DNA of 64,000 nucleotides from Dichomitus squalens LYAD-421 SS1 (lineage: Eukaryota > Basidiomycota > Agaricomycetes > Polyporales > Polyporaceae). Positions 12,580 to 23,272 of this stretch are shown here, piece by piece. Position 1 is the stretch's first letter. Every line of letters starts with the position of its first letter. The notes below the pieces were generated by a model that was given only the letters and a program-made list of their open reading frames with translations, did no database searches and was not told the DNA's origin. The DNA is taken from NCBI RefSeq assembly GCF_000275845.1, contig NW_006766932.1, positions 36,295-100,294 of the forward strand. The letters are read 5' to 3'. The translations under genes and the position numbers were made by a program.

Positions 12580-14276
12580 ATGACCTCCACTTTAAAGCTC
12601 GCTCTCGTACTTGCCGCCTTCCAGCTTGGCGTGCAGGTGCTTGCCAGCCCTGTCGGCGTCACCCAGCCCCCCACCACGGCATCAAGCGCACCGCCGTCCA
12701 TTGAGACCATCCCGCTGGCCCAATGCCTGGCTACCGTGGAGTGCTGCCAGTCGACGTTATCGCTTCCGACCATACCCGTCGATAGCTTGACGTCCATCCT
12801 GCCGTTGCCGTCTGGCCTCCCCATTCCCACTTTGGGCCCGTTAGCGGGATTTCAATGCTCTGCGGCCACCGATCTTGACATTCTTGGAAATCAATGGTAC
12901 GTCCCACAAATCGATTCGCGTGTGCGAGCTCTGCGACTAACGCGTAAATTTACAGCTTGGCGGGTGGCACGCCGCTCTGCTGCCAACTCGTTCTGCCTGG
13001 TATGTGACGCTGCTCCACGCGTTCAATTAAGCTTAAGCGCGGATGTATGCTAAGTCGTCTTCGTCTCTTCTCAGGTGGCATTGCGGCCGAGGGCTGTCAG
13101 CCAGTTGTCAACTCCATCCTCCCGACATCTCTCCCTATCTCTCTCCCAGGCCTGCCCACTTCTTTGCCGATCTCTATCCCCGGTTTGCCCACTTCTCTGC
13201 CCATTTCTCTGCCAATTTCTATCCCAGGTTTGCCAACGTCTTTGTCACTTCCCATCTCTTTGCCTACGTCACTTCCCATCTCGCTTCCTCTCCCCATCGG
13301 AGGCGGGTCGTCGTCCGCGTCAGCATCAGACCCGCTGAGCATCTCCATCCCCGGTCTTCCAACGTCTCTCCCAATTTCTCTCCCTGGCCTCCCAACGTCT
13401 CTCCCAATCTCCCTGCCTGGCCTCCCGACCTCGCTCCCGATCTCACTGCCTCTCCCCATTGGAAGCTCCTCGTCCGCTGTCCCCTCAACCTCTGACCCAC
13501 TGAGCATTTCCCTGCCGGGCCTTCCGACGTCCCTCCCGATTTCGCTGCCCATTTCGCTCCCGCTCGTCATCCCCACCAACGAGGCGTCCGCTGCCGCCGC
13601 GTCCAGCGCGTCATCATCAGACCCGCTGCCCATCTCTCTGCCCACGAGCCTTCCAATCTCGCTCCCGACGAGCCTTCCTATCTCGATCCCGACGAGCCTT
13701 CCTATCTCGATCCCTACCAGCCTTCCGATCTCTATCCCAACGAGCCTTCCCATTTCCCTCCCAACGAGCCTCCCCACGAGTCTCCCCATTTCTCTTCCTA
13801 CCAGTCTCCCCATATCCCTCCCGACGAGCCTTCCTATCTCGATCCCTACCAGCCTCCCCATTTCCCTTCCAACGAGCCTTCCTATTTCTATCCCAACGAG
13901 CCTCCCCATTTCCCTCCCCACCAGTCTCCCTATTTCCCTCCCAACCAGTCTTCCGATCTCCCTCCCTACGAGCTTGCCCATTTCGCTGCCCACGAGCCTC
14001 CCGATCTCACTGCCCGGGCTCCCGACGAGCCTTCCTATCTCTATCCCTACCAGCCTGCCCATCTCGATCCCAACCAGTCTCCCTACTTCCCTTCCTACTA
14101 GTCTCCCCATTTCCCTCCCAACGAGCCTTCCCATCTCTATCCCTACCAGCCTCCCCATCTCGCTACCTACAAGCCTCCACATCTCGCTACCTACAAGCCT
14201 CCCCATCTCGCTACCTACAAGCCTCCCCATCTCCTTGCCGACTTCTTTGCCGATCTCTCTGCCACTTGGGCTGTGA
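12580..14276 (+). CDS. Class I-like hydrophobin with a 392-residue Pro-Leu-Ser/Thr repeat tail
   Basis: Three exons (12580-12896, 12956-12999, 13075-14276) encode 520 residues. A signal peptide (MTSTLKLALVLAAFQLGVQV...) is followed by the eight hydrophobin cysteines at about 49, 55-56, 93, 106, 114-115 and 128. The order C-CC-C-C-CC-C and the loop lengths (5, 36, 12, 7, 12) fit class I. Ordinary hydrophobins stop a few residues after the last Cys. Here the same exon continues in frame with dozens of T-S-L-P-I-S-L/I-P octapeptides, a Pro about every fourth residue, interrupted by two short Ser/Ala spacers. The underlying DNA is a 24-base degenerate tandem repeat. The secreted product should assemble at an air-water or cell-wall surface; what the tail adds is unknown. 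Both introns fall at the usual hydrophobin positions around Cys5 and after Cys7. Confidence 0.85.
13115..14270 (+). repeat. 24-base-period degenerate tandem repeat coding TSLPIS(L/I)P
   Basis: About 1.15 kb of pyrimidine-rich repeats occupy the last exon of the hydrophobin. Codon wobble (ACG AGC CTT CCT ATC TCG ATC CC and variants) shows the peptide is kept more strictly than the DNA, which suggests selection on the protein. Some neighbouring units near 14100-14230 are nearly identical, so recent unit duplication also occurs. Confidence 0.85.
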
Positions 14277-15206
14277 GACATGGGCTTCTGCTTGCTGAGT
14301 CTACTCAGGCTCGAATTGCACTAGAGACGTGATATGTTCACGGAGTAGGGCAGAGAGTGGGTCGAGGGTGTTCGTATGACTGTCGCTTGATGTTCTCCGA
14401 CGTGTGTTTGTGATTTGTCGTTCCAATGTATATTGCAAACCGTACGAAGTAGTTGTAGTCGTGCTGCTACTATAAAAGTGCAACGCTCGTATCTCAAGCG
14501 ATCGTATACTATGTGTCCTTCACAGCCGCGCACATTCCTCGTGCTCAGACTCCGCAAGACGCAAGGTCGTCTGGACAGTACTGGTCGCTGTCCGCACGCC
14601 TGTACATGTGATCCATCTAACAGCTCGAATATGTAATCGAGGCTTGCGCCTATTGATGCGCAAGATGTTTCTTGTCGATTATGTCTCATTCCATCGTTCG
14701 ACCGTGGACCGTGAGGGCCCTAGGCCTACACCAGTACCACGAGAACTTCTCGGGAGTCGGCAGGGAGTTGGGAGACGTGCGAAACGCAGTCCGAGCCAAA
14801 TTGGAACCTATGCGCAAGATATCTTCCGGTATCTGCACTCATCATTCGACTGGTTCTGAGGTAGTACTATATAGTACACGACAGATACGCGACTTTCCGG
14901 GGCTTGACGTGGCTTCGACAAGGCTACTATTATAAGCGTCCCTGGAGTGCGTGACACGCCCAAACCATTCGCCGCTGATACCCACCCCGGTAATGTCGGG
15001 TGCCTTACTAGTGCGATGGAGAAGCTTCGCGCGATGACGCAGGGACGCCAAACTGGAGGGCAGACAACCAAATCGCCATCAATGCACACCCTGCCCAGGA
15101 ATTCATATGGAAGTCAACACACCTGGATCGGAAGATGGTAGACGTGCCCGTGCGGGTGCATCGTCGCATCCCAGCCATTGGGCATCTTCCAAGTCCACGT
15201 TACCTG
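14277..15206. other. Intergenic region
   Basis: This is the convergent spacer between the hydrophobin (plus) and the NTPase gene (minus). Nothing beyond short overlapping frames is visible. Confidence 0.5.
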
Positions 15207-17709
15207 TTATGGGCGATCAGCGGGGTGAACTAGTAAATATTTGACCTGCACTTGACACTCGAGGGGCTTAGACGGGTCCAGAGTGAGTGTCGCGAGTGTC
15301 CCGTTGATGAGACGCGATATTAGCAGGTAGCCCTTGTCGGAGCCCTCATGCTCGACTGCGGTCGTGATTTGGAGGATACAAAGGGTGACTATGGACGACG
15401 CTAAGTCGCGCTCAAAGAAGAAGGCATCGAAGAATGAGTTGTTGGGGGCGCTGGGGACGTAGTAGGCCTCGAAGTCGAGATTAGGCAGAGGAACCTTCGG
15501 CTTCAGACTGATGGACTTTACGAGAGTCTGCGCGGTAAAAGATGCGCTTCCGGCTGCATGTGCGTGATGGCCAGCGGCGCGCCGGAGTGTCGAGCTGTGC
15601 ACCACTGTTGTTGTGCTCTTGCTGGTGGAGAAGTGCGGCGCCTCGTGTGAAACGCCAGACTCCTCCATCGGGGAAAGGTTGGACAGCATCTCCGAACGCG
15701 AGGTGATGGACAAACGACGGTGAATGATCGTCTCGAAGAGGTAACTGCGGAAGCTGGAAGACTCCGGAGTGAAGTGGCAGAGGGAGAAGAGGTGGCGGGC
15801 TTGTCTATCCTCCAAATGGCGCAAGGCGACCTTTACCCTCTCGGTGACCCCTTCCGACTTGAATTCCATATTGAAGCTGTCGCTAGTGGAGATTGTCTTG
15901 GTATGCGGATCATCCCACTCGTGAATAGGGATGAGGGCGATGATCCGGTGGGAGAGACTGGTGGGGTTGCAGTGCGTGTCTGACAGGAAGGCGCCGACAA
16001 GGTCTTGGTACTGGATGGACGTTATCCCCTTCACGACGTCTCGATGCCGCCGGAGGATGTTGTCGGGGTGGAAGATGCCATCGCATACATCTCTGGCAAT
16101 GTAGCCAAACTTCTCTATCGCGTCGGCCACCAGGGTCTCCAAGATGCCTCGGTCGGGTCTTGTGCGCCATCCATCGGGGTCACGTCGCCACAAGACCTGA
16201 AGCGCATGAGAGAGGACGTTGTCGTCGATGCAGCTGATGATAACATCTTCAATGCTGGAGGCGCGTGCAGAGCGGCTGTTTGGCGATGACATCCTACTTG
16301 ATACCTCTGCCAAGGACGATGTCTTGCCTAGTGTACGCTTCCTAGGCGGGCTCGGTGGGGGAGAGGCGGATGTGACCACGAAAGTACCTACGTCCGATAA
16401 AGACGTACGACCCCTGATGCGCTTTGTTGCTCGTGTCGTTGGGGTGGGACTGGGCAGAGGTGGGGTGGCCCGTATGGAGCCCGGAATGTGAAAGGGTGGA
16501 GTGGTCGTACTGGGTAGAGATGGCCACAGCCCGACGGTGTCACCATCGTTGTAAGGGTAGACATCTGGAGGAGAGGGATGCAGGGCCAGTGGACTGCGGA
16601 CTCGATGGGAGGCGCCTGTGGGCGAAGTCGGTGCCGTGGCAGGAACGATTGCCGTGTCTGCGGCACGGGTCTGTACAGCTATAGCGTCGATCACAGTGCG
16701 TATGTCGGTCCTGAGTTTGTCGTACAGGTAAAAGAGCTCCACCCTGATATGAAGCTTCAGCATGCTTCCATCTGAAGGGTTGCAAAACAGATCCGGGACT
16801 TACCCGTCTAATAACTCCGGCTGCGTCCACAACGGCATGCCGAATAGCGCGGGACACCGGTGCTTGTCGATCTGGGCGTATCGCTTGGGGTTGGGAGACG
16901 TCGAATAGACGGGGAAGACGCACGCGCTGTTCATGCCTGCGATCGGAGTATCCCTCTGGTCGTGGTCCAGGAGCACCCACAGCGGCCGTGGGGGTTCGCG
17001 CACCGAACCCGAGCCTCGCTTCCGCTTTGCATCTGCACTCCTCTACACTGGAACCCCATTAAGACTGCGCCTAGCGGGAGTGGTCCATACCTCTCTCTTG
17101 TAGAAGAGGTAGGCGATCTCTTCGAGTATCAAGACGACGGGGTGGTCATGCATGAGCAACACGCGGAGCATGACCCATATGAAAATGCTCTTGCCTTCAA
17201 GAAAGCATGACGAAGAACCATAAGCTCAGACCATGTGTGACAGACGACCAGCATGACAACTTACCACAACCGGGCTGCCCAGTAATGATGACTCCCGACG
17301 CCGGCGCATCAAGGCGGTACTTGCAGATGCGCCAAATCAGCTTCGCGTACGCGTCCCGGACCAGTATGCGTCCGTTCGTACGGCTGCTGAGTCCCGGCGT
17401 GCCCACGTTGCGAACGGGGATCGTCAGCACGTCGGGCAAAGTGGCCAACGGCGCGCTCCAGAGTTCGCACAGCCGCTGGTGCGGCTCGTCGGCTCCGAGT
17501 TTGGTCCACTTCGTCTTCAGGCGGTCGAACCAGTCGCTTCTATCTGCAACATCAGGTAGTGAACGGCACGGGTGAGCGACGGTGTGCACAGACGTGTTAG
17601 CCTGAGCTGACCGTCGTTCCTGAAGAAGTGCGGGTTGCTCGCGAGTAGGGAGAAAGCTTCTGATAGACACGCGGATCGGATAGAAGCTACCAATGGGCGG
17701 CAAAGCCAC
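15207..17709 (-). CDS. P-loop NTPase resembling fungal RHS/Crinkler-type proteins (5' end unresolved)
   Basis: Well supported exons are 17265 upward (containing TGQPGCG), 17194-17091 (K-S of Walker A, then IFIWVMLRVLL and LEEIAYLFY), 17042-16804 (LWVLLDHDQ, a Walker B-like strand, then STSPNPKRY and LWTQPELL) and 16743-15207. All joins keep phase. The pattern GxPGxGKS, LFY, hhhhD, SSPN-x-R, W-x-x-EL is typical of the NTPase found in retrotransposon-hot-spot and Crinkler-like proteins, which are widespread and variable in basidiomycetes; assignment is by motif memory only. The last exon adds about 510 residues: a Ser/Pro-rich, probably disordered stretch and then a more ordered region (SHRIIALIPIHEW). 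The N-terminus could extend to about 17780 through another intron. The function is unknown. Members of such families are often linked to mobile DNA, and the repeat-rich region beside it fits. Confidence 0.65.
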
Positions 17710-19132
17710 CGGGACACACCTGGGCTAAGATGTGAGTACTCATACAAACATGCGGGGCGATGATCAATGCAACTCACCAACGGTCGCCGAGCTGGGCCGA
17801 CACGGCGCTGATGCGTAGGGCATAGCGTAACAGTCGTATACTAATATATGTACGGAGCCCTGGGAAAAAGAAGGCCGGTGCGAGCATTCAACAAACGCGG
17901 TTAGTATTCGCAGCCCAATTGTTAGCATGTCAGCACGCCATACACTGCGGATGGATAGTACAGGTATTACATGAGTCACATTCGTTGCTGATACTGCACT
18001 AGAGTCTCTCTTAGTGATTTGACACTGAATCTGCTGTGTACTTCGTGAGTAGCTGTAAAGCTCGGCGCGGGGTGAGAAGAGCACGATTTGCACATTGGGG
18101 ATTCATCTCCGAGCGCAATATCTGGACCTCCTACCTGTGACTCACTGTGTCTGCCACGGCATAGTGGGGAAAGAAACAGATGAACTTCACGTGAGTCGTA
18201 CCTAGCTTAAACGAAGCACACCAAGGCATGGCAATGTAGTGCCAGTGGGCTCACACATCGTGGCATCGGCAAATTGACTTGACGGGTGCAGAGGACACGA
18301 GAATCAGCGAGTATATGAGAAATGAGACGGATGACTGTAGATTCAGGACGTCGTCGACGATGGACACAAACTGCTCAAAGACTAGTGTAGGGCGAAGAAC
18401 CTACAGGTTCTTCGCAAGTGCGATATTCGCAGGTTAACAACGTGGTTGATAACATGCGAATAACCTAGCCTAGTTATTCGCACTGCGATTATCTGAAGCG
18501 CTTGTATAGGCGCCCTCCAGCGAATGCGAGATCGTCGAGGCCGATGATAAGTCTTGTTAATAGGTCTTGCCTCTGTCTCATGCTGACGAGCATTGATGCT
18601 GAGAGGGATGGATGGGCAGTGATGTATAGTGTAGTGCACTGCAGGCTTTCGAACTTCTCAGCTATTGTATTCCCTACCCCTGACAGACCTGGCAATGCTG
18701 CCGCTGTCAGAATCCTTTCTTGTGAAGATCTGTCGGCTCGGGGCCTTACTCAACTACGAACTCACTTGGAGGCTCTTCCCACCTCTTTGCCGGATAACAT
18801 CTACGATTTTCGCGCGCTCACCTTCCTCATCGGAGCGACCAGTCACGCCTCCTGAGCCTGCTTCTAATCCTAAGGGAAAGGGGAAGGGAGTTGCGGCGCA
18901 CAAAGGAGGTGCGACGAGGGTACTCCGGGAGGCCGACTGGACAATGGGCAGGAGATGATTTGCCTGTATTATGTCATAAGCGCCTATGCTAACAACTGCT
19001 ATCAACTCTGCGAATAACTCCCACTCCCCGTCCTAGTCGGTTGATAACGCTGCGAAGATCTCGACTGGAGTTCTTCGCCCAACACTATCAAAGACACGGA
19101 GATCAAGCGCGCAAGCGCGAGACGCTAATAGG

Positions 19133-20067
19133 TAAGATTGACCGCCCGCACAACCTGCTACTATGTCACAGCGTTACAAAGCACGTGATTAAGGCGTCAG
19201 ACTAGTTAACGCGATGAGTTAAGTCGACAAGTCCATAGAAGTTGTACCGACGAGTCGACAGCAGATGGGAGGGAGGTATAAGGACAAATATAGAGGGGGA
19301 TAGTATAGACAATAAGTGAGTGAATAAAAATGGGTATTCATGCAAAACTCACATGTATGTATGCTGCTAGTATACATCTGATTGGTTCCAACGCTTACCT
19401 TGTACAGGGGAACCGAAAGTGAGTGCAGCCGGCCTTGATATCTCGGCCACAGCTTGACTGAATAACTGATATGTTTGCAGGACCTGTTCTCTCCCCCTGT
19501 CAAGGGTTTCGATCCGACTTCCTGGATGCCTGGGGCAATGGACCTATTTTTCATTCTGTTAGGAAGCTTGCGCACATCACCCAGTTGGGCAAACACACCT
19601 CTGGTGTCACCAGCGGCACATTCTCCTTGTTTCTCGCTACTCGGCTCTGTCTGGCCCGCAGTGATTGTTCCCTTGGTTTCTCCTGTGCATGCGCCCCTAT
19701 ATTTGTGATCGAGTTACTCTGGTGTAGCTTTCGTTTGGGCATGTTGCAAGGCAAGGCCGTATGTTCCCTGCCAGCGGGAATGATATTTCGCCTTTCTTGG
19801 ACAGTACCCAATTCAGACATGTCTTAAGCGCCTGAGAGATCGCGAACAATGCATATCTATCTACTTTGTTCAGGAAGGCAAATCGGAAAATCGGAAACCT
19901 GACAACTCTAGAGACACTATATAGGTACAGTTCTCTGGTTTCGCATATGTAAGGAAGGCACTCACTCTTGAGCCTATAGTTTTGCGAACATTTCTCCCTG
20001 CCAAAGTAGGTCAAGCGTGACAGTTCTGAGCACGTGATGTAGTAGGTTGTGCGGGCGGCCAATCTTA
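19133..20067. mobile_element. Possible non-autonomous element with ~29-base inverted ends
   Basis: Positions 19133-19161 and 20039-20067 are inverted copies with two mismatches (core CCGCCCGCACAACCT). The ~935 bases between hold no convincing gene. No target duplication was found, so element ends are uncertain; the two arms may also be separate copies of one repeat. Confidence 0.4.
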
Positions 20068-20089
20068 TTACATAGTAGGCCGCAGGCGT

Positions 20090-20637
20090 GTTCAATTCTT
20101 GTCGCTCGCGCATATCCTCGTGCGCCTACGGGGCGCCTGCCTACCTGAATTGAAGGTCAGCTCAAGTGTTTGCAGCACAGCGAGCAGAGGTGGGCAGGCA
20201 GCGGGTGCAGAGAGATCGACAGGATTGTCCCATGCTAGATTTGTTAGGCCCGGGAAACCAGTCCAGCAAGTGAACATTTAGTGACGTCGGGAGAGCTTAC
20301 AAACTCGTTAACCTAAACTTATTGTACACAATGTGCCCAAATCGGAACCAGATTCAGCACAACATACATAGGGTTCAGCTGGGGGTGCCGCTCAGAGCTC
20401 TATGACAACTGGACTCAAACCTTGTGGGACGACTTGAGTCAAGGAACTCTCTAGCTTCATAACTGTCAGGTTTTGCCTCGCTCTCTAGTCCCAGCTTGGG
20501 GGCATCATGCAGTTGTGTTGCGCCCGCTGCCTGCCCGTCTCTCGCTGTGCTACAGGCGCTTGAGCTGACCTTAAATTCGGGTAGGCAGGCGCCCGATAGG
20601 CGCCCCAGCAACTGAGCGACCAACAAGAATTGAGCAC
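20090..20637. repeat. Fold-back repeat with ~118-base imperfect inverted arms
   Basis: 20090-20209 and 20520-20637 are imperfect inverted copies separated by about 310 bases. Shared blocks include TTCAATTCTTGT, GGCGCCTGCCTACC and AAGGTCAGCTCAAG. The pair abuts the previous inverted repeat. This looks like a fold-back element or two copies inserted head to head. Confidence 0.55.
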
Positions 20638-21352
20638 CCCTACAGTAATACACCACTCCTTTTGACAGAAAAAACATGTGACTCAGATTTCTTCAGATCT
20701 ACTGTAGCAATACTCAATCAGTCTCGCAGATCCATTCGGGCACCACATTACAATAGTTCTATGCTAGTTTTAGTATGTAGAGTAGTGGATATGTAGGAAA
20801 TCCGAGACAATCTGTCGCGGAATTCGTTATCAGGCCATATGCAGTCCTTTTGACAGTCACATCACGCTAGAGATCTTACCAAAAGGGGAAAGATTATCTG
20901 TCCTCGTCCAATGAGGTGCAGAGCGAGCAGATTGCGAATGAAGCGCTGGAAGGGCGCTTCGCACATATGCCTTCTCGGTCATACGTCGGTCATCCCAAAA
21001 TTGTATCCCAATGTGGCAGTGTGACAACCTGTTTGATGGCAATGGCAACCATGTTGCCAGTCTCATCTATGATACTCCATTCCCCTCGATAAGGCTACAA
21101 ATATACTCAAAGTTATGAGAAGAACCTAGTGACAGTGTTGTAAGTCTCCGATTTTTTATGATCGCTACACTGCGGTCAAGATCTAGCGAGTGAGTCATAT
21201 TTGGCCAATTTCGAGTGATCATTCCTCTGTATGAAAACATTGCGAGGGGAAGTAAGCCCCCAAACTTGTAGATATGTAACTACGATGTATAAGAATAGGA
21301 ATATGAACATAAAAAGGAAGGGGGTACGGAGGAGGAACAGCGATCGGTCTTT

Positions 21353-21406
21353 GTCAAAAGGAGTGGTGCTGTCAAAAGGAGTGGTGCTGTCAAAAGGAGT
21401 GGTGTA
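21353..21406 (+). repeat. 18-base tandem repeat, three copies
   Basis: The unit GTCAAAAGGAGTGGTGCT occurs three times in a row (the last ends in TA). The same core appears reversed at about 20651-20666, next to the fold-back repeat. It lies just outside the MITE at 21419. Confidence 0.8.
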
Positions 21407-21418
21407 TGACTGTATGTA

Positions 21419-21780
21419 CAGCGAATGTAAAAATCAGCGTCGCATGCCCCGCGCCGGGTGGTGTGCTCGGATCAGCGGCAGGCACCTGCCGACCCCGGCC
21501 AGCCTCCTCTCCGGCCACCTTCCAGCTCGGGGACACGCTCGCGGTGACTGTTCGAGACGTGCCCCCGACGAGCAATGCCGCTTTTCGAGCTACAGAATAC
21601 TCGATCTCTTACCTGGGATGTTCCCAACACAGATATCCGATATATTCAAGTGCTTCCAGAGGTGGAACAGAGTTGGGCAATGGCCTCGGTGCGGTAGGGT
21701 TGGGGCTCGGCCGGGGAATTCCGGTGATCCGAGCACACCACCCGGCGCGGGGCATGCGACGCTGATTTTTACATCCGCTG
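21419..21780. mobile_element. Tc1/mariner-like MITE, 362 bp, flanked by TA
   Basis: The ends are ~55-base inverted repeats, near-identical, beginning CAGCG(A/G)ATGTAAAAATC and ending near CTCGGATC. A TA dinucleotide sits immediately outside each end (21417-21418 and 21781-21782), the target duplication expected of Tc1/mariner elements. There is no transposase; frames across the arms are artefacts of the inverted repeat. Confidence 0.72.
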
Positions 21781-22255
21781 TAATCAGTACCAATCACGTC
21801 AAGAGCACAGCCTCATCGAGTCCCCTATTACAACTTTGAACCATACTGTCGATCTGACGAACATGCCTATCGAGAGAAGTCGCCGATAGTAATAGTCTCA
21901 AAAAGACTACAAGTAGTATTCGCGAATTATAGAAGACAAGTAAAGATAGAGTGTAGTCCTACGTGCTACATGGAGGTGCGCCGCCTGATTTTATTTCGTT
22001 CAATCGTGTATCTGTGACTTTCCAGACAGCATTTCACCAGATAGCGCCGCAGGCCTGCGAGGAAAACATGAGCTCCGAGAGTGAAAGTGAAAGCGTATTC
22101 AAGGTGAAATAAGGAGCTCGTCGTGACTTGGTAAAACTTAGCGATGTGCGAACGTCAACTAGAGCTGGTCAGATGTCAACATTGTTCGAGAGTTACTGCG
22201 CAAGCAACTGACTGGTATAGACAATGCGAGAAAACTGAAGGCGGACGCTCAGCCC

Positions 22256-23130
22256 TCAAAGTTGGATAGGAACACAGCCGATGTTGATCAGACCCTCTGT
22301 GAATGCGGATGGAGTACGATATCAGTGTCCTCCTCTCTACACGCACTGATTTGCACTTACGGTAGTCATTGTTGTTGCAGCACACAGGGCTTTGATTACT
22401 AGAAAGCGCATATAGTCAGTAACGTAGTCGTATAGCATTATATGCGTTCCACGTACCACTCGGCCCCGCCTCCCAAGGACAGCACGTCGATCGGCGAGCA
22501 CGAGGTTGCGACGAGGCTGTCGCCCAAGCCCCCCAGGACGTCCAAGCCGATGCCAATTGCCGAGATGATGCTGCTCATCTGCGTGCTGTTGGCGGGCGCG
22601 ACTTGGTCGCAGCACTGGATGGGGCCCGTGTTGCACTCGCCGCCAGGAGCGGCGCTAGGCGCACTCGCGGCGACAGTGTTCGTATACGTGCTAACGAGAG
22701 TCTGCGTCCCGACGTCCGTCTCTGTCTGCGTTCTGAATGCGGTGACGGTGATGGTGGCCGTGGGCGCGTAGTCGGTGATGGTCTGCGTTTCGAAGGCGGT
22801 CCGCGTCTTGGTCGCCGTTACGGTGCGAGGGCTGGGGCTGGGACGGGAGCGAGTGGAGGTGCGCAAGGACGTGTACGTCGCGGCGTTCGTGGAGACGGAG
22901 AGGATCGTGTATGTGTGCGCGGAGTCGGACGTGTACGTTGCTGTGTACGTCTGCGTGAGGTCGCAGTCGTCGTCGGCGTGGCGCGGGACAACACGACGGT
23001 GGGGAGGCTTGGACGGGATAGATGGAGCTGAAGGAGCATGTCGGGGATGAGAACGCGAGTAGGGGCTGGCTGAGACCAAGAGAGCGAGGGAGAGGACGAA
23101 GGAGGCGAGAAGGGTGGACGCGAGCTTCAT
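22256..23130 (-). CDS. Class I hydrophobin with a long Ser/Thr-rich N-terminal region
   Basis: Three exons (23130-22457, 22398-22361, 22296-22256) encode 250 residues. After a signal peptide (MKLASTLLASFVLSLALLVSA) comes a basic, Pro-rich stretch with a lone Cys56. About 100 residues rich in Thr, Ser, Tyr and Val follow (TYTATYTS, TVTATKTRT), a likely O-glycosylation zone. The hydrophobin module is C-terminal: Cys at about 166, 173-174, 211, 225, 231-232 and 245, spaced 6, 36, 13, 5 and 12. Both introns are at family positions. The secreted protein should coat hyphae or spores. The N-terminal extension is unusually long, since most class I hydrophobins total 100-150 residues. Splice sites are GTACGT and GTAAGT donors with TAG and CAG acceptors. 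Confidence 0.85.
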
Positions 23131-23264
23131 CGTTGAAAAAGGAGTGTGTTTGGGGTATGGTTTCGCAGGGACGGAGGGGAGTGCGAGCAGCGGGAGGAGT
23201 GGGATGGGAACGAGGTAAAGACGCGAGAGAGGGCGGGCGACGGGTGAAGATGTTCGAGTCGGAA

Positions 23265-23272
23265 TATATATA
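23265..23272 (-). promoter_or_regulatory. TATA box of the hydrophobin at 22256-23130
   Basis: TATATATA lies about 135 bases upstream of the start codon on the minus strand. Confidence 0.5.

Larger units (their letters stand above)
17781..22255. other. Gene-poor, repeat-bearing region
   Basis: About 4.5 kb of lower-GC DNA holds no frame that looks like a real protein. The longest frames (about 120-200 codons, for example 18502-18855 and 21231-21839) are explained by or overlap inverted repeats, or have no motifs. Individual repeats are listed separately. This is probably a graveyard of non-autonomous transposons. Confidence 0.55.

Noticed and set aside
13097..14281. A 394-codon open frame antisense to the hydrophobin tail (GRLVGSEM repeats)
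   Set aside because: It is the mirror of a pyrimidine-rich repeat that lacks stop codons in this frame; there is no signal peptide, promoter or splice logic. The same effect occurs opposite 54215-54447.
21231..21839. A 202-codon frame across the MITE
   Set aside because: It crosses both inverted arms and the 18-base triplet repeat and is explained by them; matching frames appear on the other strand.
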